NCBI GenBank assembly: GCA_965276835.1
Contig: OZ255631.1
Coordinates: 3,658,001-3,722,000 of the forward strand
DNA length: 64,000 bases
Source: BOG-932 sp965276835
Lineage (GTDB): Bacteria > Pseudomonadota > Alphaproteobacteria > BOG-932 > Roseiterribacteraceae
Direction: 5' to 3'
The notes beneath the pieces are model-generated. The model saw nothing but the letters and a program-made list of their open reading frames with translations, did no database searches and was not told the DNA's origin. Both the position numbers and the translations under genes were made by a program. Shown here in pieces: positions 15,436-23,448 of this stretch. Every line of letters begins with the position of its first letter. Position 1 is the first letter of the stretch.

Positions 15436-16719
15436 ATGATGGACGGTCGGGTTTCCGATTCGGAGCATTCAGGCATGGCGGGCAGGCGGTCGCTGGGGCG
15501 GCGGTTCGGGTGGCTTTGGGCCTCATTCGCGGTCAGCACGTTCGGGACTTACATCGCCTTCGACGCATTGCCGCTGATCGCCATCCTGGTGCTGCATGCC
15601 GGGCCGGCCCAGGTGTCGGCGCTGGCCGCTTCCGGGCTTGCCGTCGGGGCGGCGGTCGCGCTGCCGCTGGGGCCCTGGGTGGAATTTCGCCGCAAGCGGC
15701 CGGTGATGATCGCGATGGACCTGACCCGGCTCGCGGCGCTGATGAGCATCCCCGTCGCGTTCGCCTTCGGTTGGCTCAGCTTCGTCCAGCTTCTCGCCGT
15801 GTCGGTTGTCGTCGGCGCGGCCAATATCGTCTTCAGGGCGGCCAGCGGCGCATGCCTGAAGGCGCTGGTCCGGCCGGAAGATCTGTTCGTCGCGAACGGG
15901 CGGTTCGAATCCACAACCTGGACCGCGACCGCGCTTGGTCCGCCGCTAGGCGGCGCGGCGATCGGCCTGTTCGGGCCGGTGGTCACCGTCATAGCCGATG
16001 CGGCCAGCTATCTTTTTTCGGCACTGAGCATTCGCGCGATCGGCGGGACGGAACCGCACCCGCCAAGGATCGGTGCGCGACGGTTCCGCGCCGGCGACCT
16101 GCTGGAAGGATGGCGGTTCATCCTGGCGCACCCCGTGCTGCGCCTGCTGTTCTTCAACACCCTGCTGGTCAACAGCCTGATCATGGCGACCGCGCCGCTG
16201 CTCGCCGTTCTGATGCTTGGCCGGCTGGGGTTCGCACCCTGGCAGTATGGCCTCGCCTTCGGCTTGCCCTGCCTCGGCGGCCTGATCGGCTCGCGGCTTT
16301 CCGCCGGGCTGGTGGCGCGGTTCGGGCAGCACAGGATCATGTTCGCCGCCGGCGCGTTGCGTGCCTGCTGGTCGGTCGCGCTGGCCTTTATCCGCCCCGG
16401 CACGCCCGGCCTTCTGCTGGTCGTCGTCGTTCAGTTCGGCCTGGTCGCCAGCATCGGCGTATTCAGTCCGGTCTTCGCCGCCTATCGGCTGAACCAGACC
16501 CCGGCCGACCGGGTCGCGCGCACCCTGTCGGCATGGACGGTCACCGGCAACGCGACCACCGCGGCGACGATCGCCCTGTGGGGTCTGATGGCGGGGGTCA
16601 CCGGCCCCCGCACGGCAATCGCGATCGCCGGCGTTCTCATGCTGGCCACCCCGCTGTTGCTGCCCCGCCGCGATGACGCAATGCAGGGCAGCCGGGATCT
16701 GGTGCGGGGTTCTACCTGA
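15436..16719 (+). CDS. MFS transporter
   Basis: A 427-residue protein with about 12 hydrophobic helices, of the MFS_3 (enterobactin exporter EntS-like) type. SFAVSTFGTYIAFDALPLI is the first helix. The loop motif WVEFRRKRPVMIAMDLTRL between helices 2 and 3 is the G-x-x-x-D-R-x-x-R-R variant. The ARALSAWTVTGN-type segment near the end is also family-like. GGGAGG at 15421-15426 supports the start. It ends 8 nt inside the convergent epimerase gene. The substrate is unknown. Confidence 0.87.
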   Translation: MMDGRVSDSEHSGMAGRRSLGRRFGWLWASFAVSTFGTYIAFDALPLIAILVLHAGPAQVSALAASGLAVGAAVALPLGPWVEFRRKRPVMIAMDLTRLAALMSIPVAFAFGWLSFVQLLAVSVVVGAANIVFRAASGACLKALVRPEDLFVANGRFESTTWTATALGPPLGGAAIGLFGPVVTVIADAASYLFSALSIRAIGGTEPHPPRIGARRFRAGDLLEGWRFILAHPVLRLLFFNTLLVNSLIMATAPLLAVLMLGRLGFAPWQYGLAFGLPCLGGLIGSRLSAGLVARFGQHRIMFAAGALRACWSVALAFIRPGTPGLLLVVVVQFGLVASIGVFSPVFAAYRLNQTPADRVARTLSAWTVTGNATTAATIALWGLMAGVTGPRTAIAIAGVLMLATPLLLPRRDDAMQGSRDLVRGST

Positions 16720-17632
16720 CGACCGTTGCGTTCAGCACCGCCCGCCATCCTTCCCGGGCGCTGGAAAATCCGGGAGTCCAGCCGGTGGCGGCGCGGAGCG
16801 CGCGGTTGGTCATCCGGACCGACCGCGCCATCGTTTCGCCGGCCGCACCCAGCAGCGGGGTCATCCACCGCGGGGGAAAGCGCGGCGCCTGCAGGCCGAG
16901 CAAGGCGGCGGCAGCGTTGAAATAGTCCCGCCGCGGCAACGGCTCGTCATCAGTCACGTTATAGGTGCCCGCCGGCGCATCCAATGCCGCCGCGACCGCG
17001 GCCGCCGCGTCGTCATGATGGATCGAGGACAGATAGGCGTCGGGTGAGCCCGGCAGTGCCGCCCATCCGCGGCGAAGGGCGGCGATATAGGTGCGCGTCT
17101 GCATCGCGTCAGAGCCATAGAACGCGGCGAAACGCAGGACCAGGCCGCGCCCGCCCTGCGCGGTGAAGCGTGCGGCCGCGCTCTCGGCATCCAAAATCGA
17201 CAGGTTATAGGCCGCCGGCGCCAACGGCACGCTTTCGTCGATCCAGTCCGCGCCGCAATCCGGATAGGCGAGAGCAAAGGACTCCTGCACGAATGCCGGC
17301 ACGCCTTCAGCCAGTGCGGCATCGACAAGGTTCGAGGCACCGGTCGACCGGATGCGGTCGTTCGTCCGCCATGCAGCGCGAAAGGCCATCTTCCATGCGC
17401 TGGACGGCATGTGAGTCGCTAGATTGATGACGGCGTTCTGTCCGCGCATGGCCGTCCGCAGCGATCCAGGATCGAACAGGCCGGCCAAAACCGGCGCCGC
17501 CCCCAGGGCGCGAATCCGCCCGGCCGCCTCCACATTGCGCGCAAGAGCGGTAACCGCGTGGCCGTCGGCGATCAGTCGGGGTATGGCGCGGTGCCCGATG
17601 ACGCCGGTACCGCCGCTGACGAGGATTCGCAT
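16712..17632 (-). CDS. NAD-dependent epimerase/dehydratase family protein
   Basis: A 306-residue Rossmann protein of the extended SDR type. MRILVSGGTGVIGHRAI is the nucleotide-binding G-x-x-G-x-x-G at the N-terminus, NLATHMP follows, and TYNVTDDEP is the late conserved strand. The usual YxxxK catalytic pair is not evident in YNLSILDAESAA, so it may be an atypical reductase. The ATG at 17632 shares a base with the upstream NTF2-like gene stop (TGATG), so both are in one operon. The substrate is unknown. Confidence 0.85.
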   Translation of the reverse strand: MRILVSGGTGVIGHRAIPRLIADGHAVTALARNVEAAGRIRALGAAPVLAGLFDPGSLRTAMRGQNAVINLATHMPSSAWKMAFRAAWRTNDRIRSTGASNLVDAALAEGVPAFVQESFALAYPDCGADWIDESVPLAPAAYNLSILDAESAAARFTAQGGRGLVLRFAAFYGSDAMQTRTYIAALRRGWAALPGSPDAYLSSIHHDDAAAAVAAALDAPAGTYNVTDDEPLPRRDYFNAAAALLGLQAPRFPPRWMTPLLGAAGETMARSVRMTNRALRAATGWTPGFSSAREGWRAVLNATVVR

Positions 17633-18021
17633 CAGCCTTTCGCGAGTTGCTCGCCCATCAGCCGATGCAGCAATTTGATCGCCTCCAGCGGCCGCACCAT
17701 CACTTTGAAGTGGGTAATCAGGCTGCCGTCGTTGCTGGCAGTGATGATATCGACGACGTTGATCTGGATGCCGTCGATCTCCGTCTGCAGTTCGAGCACC
17801 GCACCGGTGTCGTTGCGCCATTCATTCACAAACCGAAACCCGGGCCCGCCCAAAACCTTCGCCGCGCTCGACAAGTACTTGAACGTGATCTCCCGCCCGC
17901 GCTGCGGCGTGTGAACAATCGGGCTTTCGAACACGACTTCGGGATGCAGCAGATTCCGCAGCGCGCGGTCGTCATGCGTTGCCACGTAATTGCGCCAGCC
18001 GGTCAGGGCGGTCATCTCCAT
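17632..18021 (-). CDS. SnoaL/NTF2-like protein
   Basis: A 129-residue cone-fold (NTF2-like) protein. ALTGWRNYVATHDDRALRNLLHPEVVFESP is the family N-terminus and the ITHFKVMVRPLEAIKLLH strand-helix ends the domain. Such proteins act as small isomerases, cyclases or binding proteins. It is translationally coupled (TGATG) to the downstream epimerase, so the two may act on the same compound. It is divergent from the secreted hydrolase at 18266. Confidence 0.85.
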   Translation of the reverse strand: MEMTALTGWRNYVATHDDRALRNLLHPEVVFESPIVHTPQRGREITFKYLSSAAKVLGGPGFRFVNEWRNDTGAVLELQTEIDGIQINVVDIITASNDGSLITHFKVMVRPLEAIKLLHRLMGEQLAKG

Positions 18022-18197
18022 TTGTCGCTCCTCGATGTTGGAAACGCCTGAGTGGGCCGCGATCTTCCGATCGGTCCAGAATCGCGACCGATTCTAAGCT
18101 GTCAACGGCTTGGCGCGTTTCGCGTTCCCCCGAGACCGTTCGGTGGTCGTTGGGGACCGCAAGCAAAGTAAAAAAACGCCATCGCCGACACAAGAAC

Positions 18198-18225
18198 CGT
18201 AACATATCTCACGTTATATGTTACG
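18198..18225. promoter_or_regulatory. Perfect 10-bp-arm palindrome between divergent genes
   Basis: CGTAACATAT (18198-18207) and ATATGTTACG (18216-18225) are exact inverted complements around an 8-nt centre. The site lies 40 nt before the secreted hydrolase ATG and 177 nt from the NTF2-like start. It is a good candidate operator for a dimeric repressor; no regulator gene is adjacent. Confidence 0.7.
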
Positions 18226-18265
18226 ACCTATCTCGGTAAAAGAAACGTACACAGGACCTTACGAA

Positions 18266-19120
18266 ATGAAGGCATGGCTTGGAGCGCTGCCGATTCTGGC
18301 GCTGTCATTTTCAGCCAACGCGGCTTGGTACGGCCCCTATGTGGACCAAACTTATGAAACATGCGGCCCGTCGACCGCGAAAACCGCCCTCATTTTGATC
18401 CATGGCGGCGCGTGGATCGGAGGAACCGACGAAAATATCCAGGTCGCTTCGCTCTGCAAGTATCTCGGCTTGCGGGGCGTCTACGTGGTTGCGGTGAATT
18501 ACCGGCTTGCCGGCACGGTAAACTGGCCCGGACAACTGCAGGACGCGCAACTCGCCCTGCGCTGGCTGCGCAAAGGACCGGCGGGAAGGGTCGGTGTGAT
18601 CGGGCTATCGGCGGGGGGACAGGTCGCCCTTTCCATGGCGTTCGCCCCCAATACCACCGTGTACGCCAAAACGGACCCGAAGGCCGAGTCAGCCCTCCTG
18701 CCCGGCAAGAGCGACCGGCCCGACTTCGTTGTCGATATCTCCGGTCCGACCGACCTGACCACCGTGGGATTGTTGCCCGAGGGCGTGCGTTATCTGACCC
18801 GGAACATCGGAATGTCGGCCACCGCATCTCAGGCTTTCGCCTCGCCGATCGTCCATATCACCACCGACATACCGCCCCTTCTCGTCGTTCACGGCATCCA
18901 GGATCCTCTGGTGCCGATTTCGCAATCCGATGACCTTATCGACGCACTGAAGGACGCCGGTGTCGGGATAAAGCGGACGAATAGCGGCGCGGCCAACCCG
19001 CCGCAGGTTACGGCTCCGGTCATTTACGACAGGCATCCGGGAAACCACGTCTTCGGCGGGCTGGCCAACGGCAGGGTTCCGCTGTTTCAGGAAATCCTGC
19101 GGTTCGTTAAGGGCACGTAA
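18266..19120 (+). CDS. Secreted alpha/beta hydrolase
   Basis: A 284-residue exported hydrolase. The start at 18266 gives a signal peptide (MKAWLGALPILALSFSANA); the longer frame would start inside the palindrome. ILIHGGAWIGG carries the oxyanion HGG motif of the esterase/acetyl-xylan-type group. The nucleophile elbow is GLSAGGQVAL. The acid is likely in HGIQDPLVP and the His in PGNHVFGG. The physiological ester is unknown. It may be controlled through the 18198-18225 palindrome. Confidence 0.85.
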   Translation: MKAWLGALPILALSFSANAAWYGPYVDQTYETCGPSTAKTALILIHGGAWIGGTDENIQVASLCKYLGLRGVYVVAVNYRLAGTVNWPGQLQDAQLALRWLRKGPAGRVGVIGLSAGGQVALSMAFAPNTTVYAKTDPKAESALLPGKSDRPDFVVDISGPTDLTTVGLLPEGVRYLTRNIGMSATASQAFASPIVHITTDIPPLLVVHGIQDPLVPISQSDDLIDALKDAGVGIKRTNSGAANPPQVTAPVIYDRHPGNHVFGGLANGRVPLFQEILRFVKGT

Positions 19121-19138
19121 GCGGCCGCGTAACGTGGC

Positions 19139-20359
19139 TCACTCGCCGCCCCAAGCCGCCAGATTGGCATGGGCGGTGGCGACGGCTTTCGGGTAGGCGA
19201 CGATGTTCTGCGGGAACAGTTCCAGATAGACCCCCTGCTTGGCCGGCGGCGTGTTCGCCTCGCCTTCAGGATAGATGCCGCGAAACAGCATCGCCCGGAA
19301 CTGGGCCGATCCGGTGCAGGCGACCGCGTTTTGTGGAGTGGTCCCGCGGCAGGCGGCGCCCTCACCGGGATAGTTGCCCAGCAATTCGTTTGTCTGCCAG
19401 CCCAACCGTGCATTCGCGCCAGCGGCAGCGGCCATGAATTCACGCATGCTTTTCGGATAGGACATCGTGCCGGGCGGTACGCTCAGCACCAGAGAATCGA
19501 AACCGACCGCCAGGTGGCCGGGCATCGCTTTCCCCGCATCGGCAATCAGCTTCGCGGCGAACTGCGATGACAGATATTCCGCCCGGCCCTTGGTCGACGC
19601 GGCCGTGCCATTCGCCTCAATGCCGGGAAAGGCGTTGATGCCGATGAAACCGATATCGAACGACTTGTCGGGAAAATGCTTCAGGAACTGCTGCAGCATG
19701 GTGTTCCAGGCGCTTTCCACCTTGGAAGGCGTGTAGCCGAGACCCTGCCAGCTTTTCACGGAATTGGCGTTTTTTCCCGGACCGCCGGTGCACGTATCCA
19801 CGGCCGGCAGGCGCAGCTCATCCGTCGTCGTCGCAATGCCGTCCAGCTTCAGCATACCCAGCCGGTTATAGGCTTTGGTGGCGCGCAGATGCTGCGCCAG
19901 TTGCCGCATCATGTTCCCGAACGCCGCCAGATAGGCGGTGTCATAGGGCGCGGCCATCACGAAACAGGTGCAGCCGTTGGCGACGCTGGCATCGACATAG
20001 AACGTCGCGTGTTTCGCGCCCATTCCAGCAGGCTTTGGCGCGGTGACCCAGCCTGGCAGCGCGCCGCCGGTCACGATGCCGATCTCGAACCGCTTGTTCG
20101 CCGCCGTCGCCAGCTTCACCACGCGGTCCAGCGACGCCCAGTTATATTGCTCCTTTGTTTTGCTGATCGCGTTCCAGCGCAGATGGATCAACAGGCCGTC
20201 GACGCCGGGCGTGTTCAGCGCCTGGGTTGCGATGCTGTCCTGCGTGGGCGACACCGCATCGACGATGGCATAGACGCCGCCGGGCGGCGTCGCCGCGGCC
20301 GCCGTGCCGGCCAAAAGTGCGGCGGCAGACAGCCACCCGCCGACGATGCGCATCCACAT
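19139..20359 (-). CDS. Secreted TIM-barrel-like protein of unknown function
   Basis: A 406-residue exported protein. The start has AAGGGG six bases upstream of the ATG at 20359, and a signal peptide ends near TAAA. Motifs GVYAIVDAVSPTQ, DGLLIHLRWNAI, YNWASLDRVVKLA, FEIGIVTGG and FDIGFIGINAF follow the alternating strand-helix pattern of a glycoside hydrolase TIM barrel (GH42-like N-terminus). Catalytic glutamates cannot be assigned with confidence. Several cysteines suggest extracellular disulfides. Confidence 0.7.
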   Translation of the reverse strand: MWMRIVGGWLSAAALLAGTAAAATPPGGVYAIVDAVSPTQDSIATQALNTPGVDGLLIHLRWNAISKTKEQYNWASLDRVVKLATAANKRFEIGIVTGGALPGWVTAPKPAGMGAKHATFYVDASVANGCTCFVMAAPYDTAYLAAFGNMMRQLAQHLRATKAYNRLGMLKLDGIATTTDELRLPAVDTCTGGPGKNANSVKSWQGLGYTPSKVESAWNTMLQQFLKHFPDKSFDIGFIGINAFPGIEANGTAASTKGRAEYLSSQFAAKLIADAGKAMPGHLAVGFDSLVLSVPPGTMSYPKSMREFMAAAAGANARLGWQTNELLGNYPGEGAACRGTTPQNAVACTGSAQFRAMLFRGIYPEGEANTPPAKQGVYLELFPQNIVAYPKAVATAHANLAAWGGE

Positions 20360-20394
20360 GGGTTATCCCCTTCTACCCCGGCGACGCTGAGTTA

Positions 20395-20457
20395 CCGTAT
20401 ACGGCCTATGATGCGCCCATCCCGGTAACAGCACGATTAAATTCGGTAATTACCGAA
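20395..20457. promoter_or_regulatory. Two palindromes in a divergent promoter region
   Basis: CCGTATACGG (20395-20404) and TTCGGTAATTACCGAA (20442-20457) are both perfect palindromes. They lie between the secreted TIM-barrel-like gene and the chloroperoxidase-like gene. GGTAA/TTACC half-sites recur, in GTTACC at 20391-20396 and CGGTAAC at 20423-20429. Binding of a shared dimeric regulator is plausible. Confidence 0.55.
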
Positions 20458-20560
20458 ACTGTCCACCCCAGCGCGCAAATTCCGCTCGTCAAGACTGGTG
20501 TTGCCCCTTTTGCCGCCCATCTAATCGTCGCCTCTCCCTCTCGTGCAAAGGATCGATGAC

Positions 20561-21385
20561 ATGCCGGCAATCACCACCAAGGACGGCGTCGAGATTTTCT
20601 ATAAGGATTGGGGGACCGGCCAGCCCATCGTGTTCAGCCATGGCTGGCCGCTGTCGGCGGATGACTGGGATACGCAGATGATGTTCTTTCTGGGGAAGGG
20701 CTTCCGCGTCATCGCCCATGACCGGCGCGGCCATGGCCGCTCGACCCAGACCGGCGACGGCCACGATATGGACCATTACGGCGACGACCTGGCGGCGCTG
20801 ACGGCGCATCTGGACCTCAAGGGCGCGGTGCATGTCGGCCATTCCACCGGTGGCGGCGAAGTCACGCGTTATCTGGCGCGGCACGGTGAAAGCCGGGTGG
20901 CCAAGGCCGTATTGATCAGCTCGGTACCGCCGCTGATGGTGCAGACGGAAGCCAATCCGGGCGGGCTGCCCAAGGCGGTTTTCGACGGGCTTCAGGCACA
21001 GACCGCCACGAATCGGGCCCAATTCTTTTACGATCTGCCCGCCGGGCCATTCTACGGCTTCAACCGGCCCGGCGCGAAAGTCTCGCAGGGGGTGATCTGG
21101 AATTGGTGGCGCCAGGGCATGATGGGCGGCGCCAAGGCGCATTACGACGGCATCGTCGCCTTCTCCCAGACCGACTTCACCGAGGACCTGAAGAAGATCA
21201 CGGTGCCGGTGCTCGTCATGCACGGCGATGACGACCAGATCGTGCCCTATGCCGATTCCGGCCCGCTGTCGGCAAAGCTGGTGAGAAACGGCACGCTGAA
21301 AACCTATAAGGGCTTCCCGCACGGCATGCCCACGACCGAGGCCGAAACCATCAACGCCGACCTGCTGGCGTTCATCGAAGGATGA
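20561..21385 (+). CDS. Alpha/beta hydrolase, non-heme chloroperoxidase-like
   Basis: A 274-residue cytosolic hydrolase. AAAGGA at 20547-20552 supports the ATG at 20561. Hallmarks are VFSHGWPLSADDW (oxyanion region), HDRRGHGRS, the nucleophile elbow HVGHSTGGGE (S95), HGDDDQIVP (acid) and the C-terminal FPHGMP (His). This matches the cofactor-free haloperoxidase/esterase subgroup; the true activity may be esterase or perhydrolase. The following MarR gene may control it, given the large palindrome between them. Confidence 0.93.
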   Translation: MPAITTKDGVEIFYKDWGTGQPIVFSHGWPLSADDWDTQMMFFLGKGFRVIAHDRRGHGRSTQTGDGHDMDHYGDDLAALTAHLDLKGAVHVGHSTGGGEVTRYLARHGESRVAKAVLISSVPPLMVQTEANPGGLPKAVFDGLQAQTATNRAQFFYDLPAGPFYGFNRPGAKVSQGVIWNWWRQGMMGGAKAHYDGIVAFSQTDFTEDLKKITVPVLVMHGDDDQIVPYADSGPLSAKLVRNGTLKTYKGFPHGMPTTEAETINADLLAFIEG

Positions 21386-21390
21386 GCAGG

Positions 21391-21443
21391 ATCGTACGAA
21401 TTATTGATAGTAAATAGTGTTTACTATCAAGAGTCCGTACGAT
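21391..21443. promoter_or_regulatory. 53-bp nested palindromic operator before marR gene
   Basis: The inner arms TTGATAGTAAA (21404-21414) and TTTACTATCAA (21420-21430) are perfect inverted complements around TAGTG. The outer arms ATCGTACG (21391-21398) and CGTACGAT (21436-21443) are also perfect, each separated from the inner arm by exactly 5 nt. The unit lies between the hydrolase stop and the MarR start. It is best read as an operator, since there is no T-run after it. Confidence 0.75.
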
Positions 21444-21487
21444 ATTTTGATCTCCGTGGCGACGATCCAATTCCATGGAGACCGGCG

Positions 21488-21952
21488 ATGCCCGATGAAG
21501 CACCCTGGTACGAAAAAACGCCGACGCCGGGCCTGCTGCGGCATGCCCGCAACACCTACGGCGTGGCAATGCGCAAGGCGCTCGACGCGGCGGGCTATGA
21601 CGACATTCCCGGCAACGGCCTCTATGTGATCGGCGGTCTGGCGCTGGGCGCCGGCGATGTGCCGCTTAGCCAGCTGGTGAAGGAACTGCGCGTGTCGAAA
21701 CAGTCGGCGGGCCAACTGGTCGATGCGCTTGTCATGCGCGGCTATCTGGAGCGGACGGTCGATCCTGAGGATCGCCGCAAACTGACCGTGACGTTGACCG
21801 AACGCGGACGGGCAGCGGCTGCCGTACAAACCGCGGCACGGGAAAAGATCGACACCGTCCTGCTGGAACGCGTCGGCGAAAAGGGCGTCGAAGTGGCTCG
21901 CCGCGTCCTCGCCGCGCTGATCGGTCTGGGCCGGGAGGCAGAAGAAAGCTGA
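21488..21952 (+). CDS. MarR-family transcriptional regulator
   Basis: A 154-residue winged-helix regulator. GGAG at 21475-21478 supports the ATG at 21488; the longer frame would start inside the operator. The DNA-binding region is VPLSQLVKELRVSKQSAGQLVDALVMRGYLER, followed by the wing DPEDRRKLTVTLTERG. The nested palindrome 45 nt upstream is its likely binding site. Its ligand is unknown; the neighbouring hydrolase is the natural candidate target gene. Confidence 0.92.
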   Translation: MPDEAPWYEKTPTPGLLRHARNTYGVAMRKALDAAGYDDIPGNGLYVIGGLALGAGDVPLSQLVKELRVSKQSAGQLVDALVMRGYLERTVDPEDRRKLTVTLTERGRAAAAVQTAAREKIDTVLLERVGEKGVEVARRVLAALIGLGREAEES

Positions 21953-22017
21953 CGCAAGAACATTGCACGACGCTTCACGCGTTCTTGAACCATCAGCTCC
22001 CCCGGTTCATGTCAGAT

Positions 22018-22048
22018 TCTCATCTCACTCTATTCCGTGAGATGCGAA
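22018..22048. promoter_or_regulatory. Palindrome upstream of the Ogt gene
   Basis: CATCTCAC (22021-22028) and GTGAGATG (22037-22044) are exact inverted complements around TCTATTCC. After one mismatch, the flanks TTC and GAA continue the symmetry. It ends 26 nt before the ATG, so it may be a repressor site or an RNA hairpin in the leader. Confidence 0.6.
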
Positions 22049-22070
22049 CCTTTGACGAAAGAGGCCCGGA

Positions 22071-22604
22071 ATGACCGATCGGAAACATGACGCAGCGAGA
22101 GACTATGTCTTCAAAACCGTTCCGTCCCCAGTCGGCCTGCTGAAGCTGGTCGGCTCGAATGACGGCCTGGTGGCGATCCTGTGGGAGAATGACAGGCCGG
22201 GGCGGGTGCGCCTGAACATCGTCGGGCGCGACGGCAACCATCCGGTGCTTCTGGAAACCGAGCGGCAGTTGAAAGATTATTTCGCCGGCCGCCGTTCGGC
22301 GTTCGATCTTCCGCTCGATTTCGCCGGCACGGATTTCCAGAAATCCGTCTGGCATGCGCTGCTGACCATCCCGTTCGGCGAGACCCGCACCTACGCCCAG
22401 ATCGCGCAACAGATCGGCAAGCCCACCGCCATGCGCGCCGTCGGCGCGGCGAACGGGCGGAACCCCATCTCGATCGTCGCCCCATGCCATCGCGTGATCG
22501 GCTCGACCGGCGAACTGACCGGCTTCGCCGGCGGGCTGGAGGCGAAGGCGCTTCTGCTGAATCTGGAGGGCGCGTCGGCGAAGCCGGTCCGCAAGGCAGC
22601 CTAA
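22071..22604 (+). CDS. ogt: Methylated-DNA-protein-cysteine methyltransferase
   Basis: A 177-residue suicide repair enzyme that transfers alkyl groups from O6-alkylguanine or O4-alkylthymine to itself. The catalytic motif is PCHRVIG with the acceptor cysteine at C139. The preceding GETRTYAQIAQQIGKPTAMRAVG segment holds the Tyr and Arg finger of the DNA-binding helix-turn-helix, and NPISIVAPCHR completes it. There is no AraC domain, so it is Ogt-like rather than full Ada. It ends 4 nt inside the convergent methyltransferase gene. Confidence 0.95.
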   Translation: MTDRKHDAARDYVFKTVPSPVGLLKLVGSNDGLVAILWENDRPGRVRLNIVGRDGNHPVLLETERQLKDYFAGRRSAFDLPLDFAGTDFQKSVWHALLTIPFGETRTYAQIAQQIGKPTAMRAVGAANGRNPISIVAPCHRVIGSTGELTGFAGGLEAKALLLNLEGASAKPVRKAA

Positions 22605-23365
22605 GCTGCCGCGCTCTCGATCATCAGGATATCGAGCATGAAGGAACCGTCGCCCTCAATCGCGAAATGCGCTTTGACCTCGGAAGAAGCAACTGTCTGA
22701 AGGGCGCGGATCGCCGTCTGGTGAACGTCCGGCGTTCGCATCCTGGCGGTCCACACCGCGAAGTCCATGCGCAGCCGCCAGGTCCGCATCGCCGATATGG
22801 TGAAACCGGCGCGGCCGAGCGAGGCGGTCCATTCGATCGTGCTGTAATTTCGGGCATGCGATGGATCGCGCAGCAGCTCGACTGCCTGCAGATGGGTGTC
22901 CAACAGCGCGGCACGCGGCGCGCAGGCATCGATGAAAACGGCTGTCGCCCCAGGCTTCAGAACGCGCCGCGCCTGGCGCAGGCCGGCCTCGAAATCGCGC
23001 CAGTGATGGGCGGAGTAGCGGCAGGCCAGGAAATCGAATACGCCGTCATCGAACGGCAGGTCCTCGACCGGCGCGGTTACCGTCTCGATATTGGATAGCC
23101 CCTTGGCCCGCGCGGTCGCGGCTACGGCGGCCAGCATCTCATGCGACAGATCGGTCGCCGTCACCGCCATGGCATGCCGCGCCAGAACATAGGCGACATG
23201 GCCGCCGCCGCACCCCAGATCCAGCGCCCGGTCCGGCGCGGCGTCGCGGACGATGCTGTTCAGGCGCTGCAAATCCTCGCCCTGCGCATGCACCGCACTG
23301 TCGACATAGGCTTGCGCGCGCGGCCCGAACTGGCTTTCGACGACGGAATGATGTGCCTTGACCAT
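22601..23365 (-). CDS. Class I SAM-dependent methyltransferase
   Basis: A 254-residue UbiE-type methyltransferase. Motif I is RALDLGCGGGHVAYVLA, followed by VTATDLSHEML (acidic ribose-binding residue) and the FDFLACRYSAHHW post-II segment. The substrate is unknown. It is divergent from the MmyB-type XRE regulator, and regulators of that family often control the adjacent divergent enzyme, so this is its likely target. Confidence 0.9.
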   Translation of the reverse strand: MVKAHHSVVESQFGPRAQAYVDSAVHAQGEDLQRLNSIVRDAAPDRALDLGCGGGHVAYVLARHAMAVTATDLSHEMLAAVAATARAKGLSNIETVTAPVEDLPFDDGVFDFLACRYSAHHWRDFEAGLRQARRVLKPGATAVFIDACAPRAALLDTHLQAVELLRDPSHARNYSTIEWTASLGRAGFTISAMRTWRLRMDFAVWTARMRTPDVHQTAIRALQTVASSEVKAHFAIEGDGSFMLDILMIESAAA

Positions 23366-23387
23366 CTTTGCCTCCTTGGTGAAGGCG

Positions 23388-23441
23388 GCAGGATGACGAA
23401 AAATTATCCTGTTACAATATGAATGATTATCCTGGTATATT
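23388..23441 (+). promoter_or_regulatory. Three-box operator and promoter of the XRE regulator
   Basis: ATTATCCTG occurs at 23403-23411 and 23426-23434, spaced by 23 bp (about two helix turns). An inverted, imperfect copy (CAGGATGAC) starts at 23389. The promoter TTACAA (23412-23417), 18-nt spacer and TATATT (23436-23441) is interleaved with the boxes. The ATG at 23449 starts 7 nt after the -10 box. Confidence 0.6.
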
Positions 23442-23448
23442 CTGTGCC

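Noticed and set aside
21391..21443. Rho-independent terminator for the chloroperoxidase-like gene
   Set aside because: The structure has AT-rich inner arms and no T-run, and its nested symmetry fits an operator better. A terminator role is not excluded.
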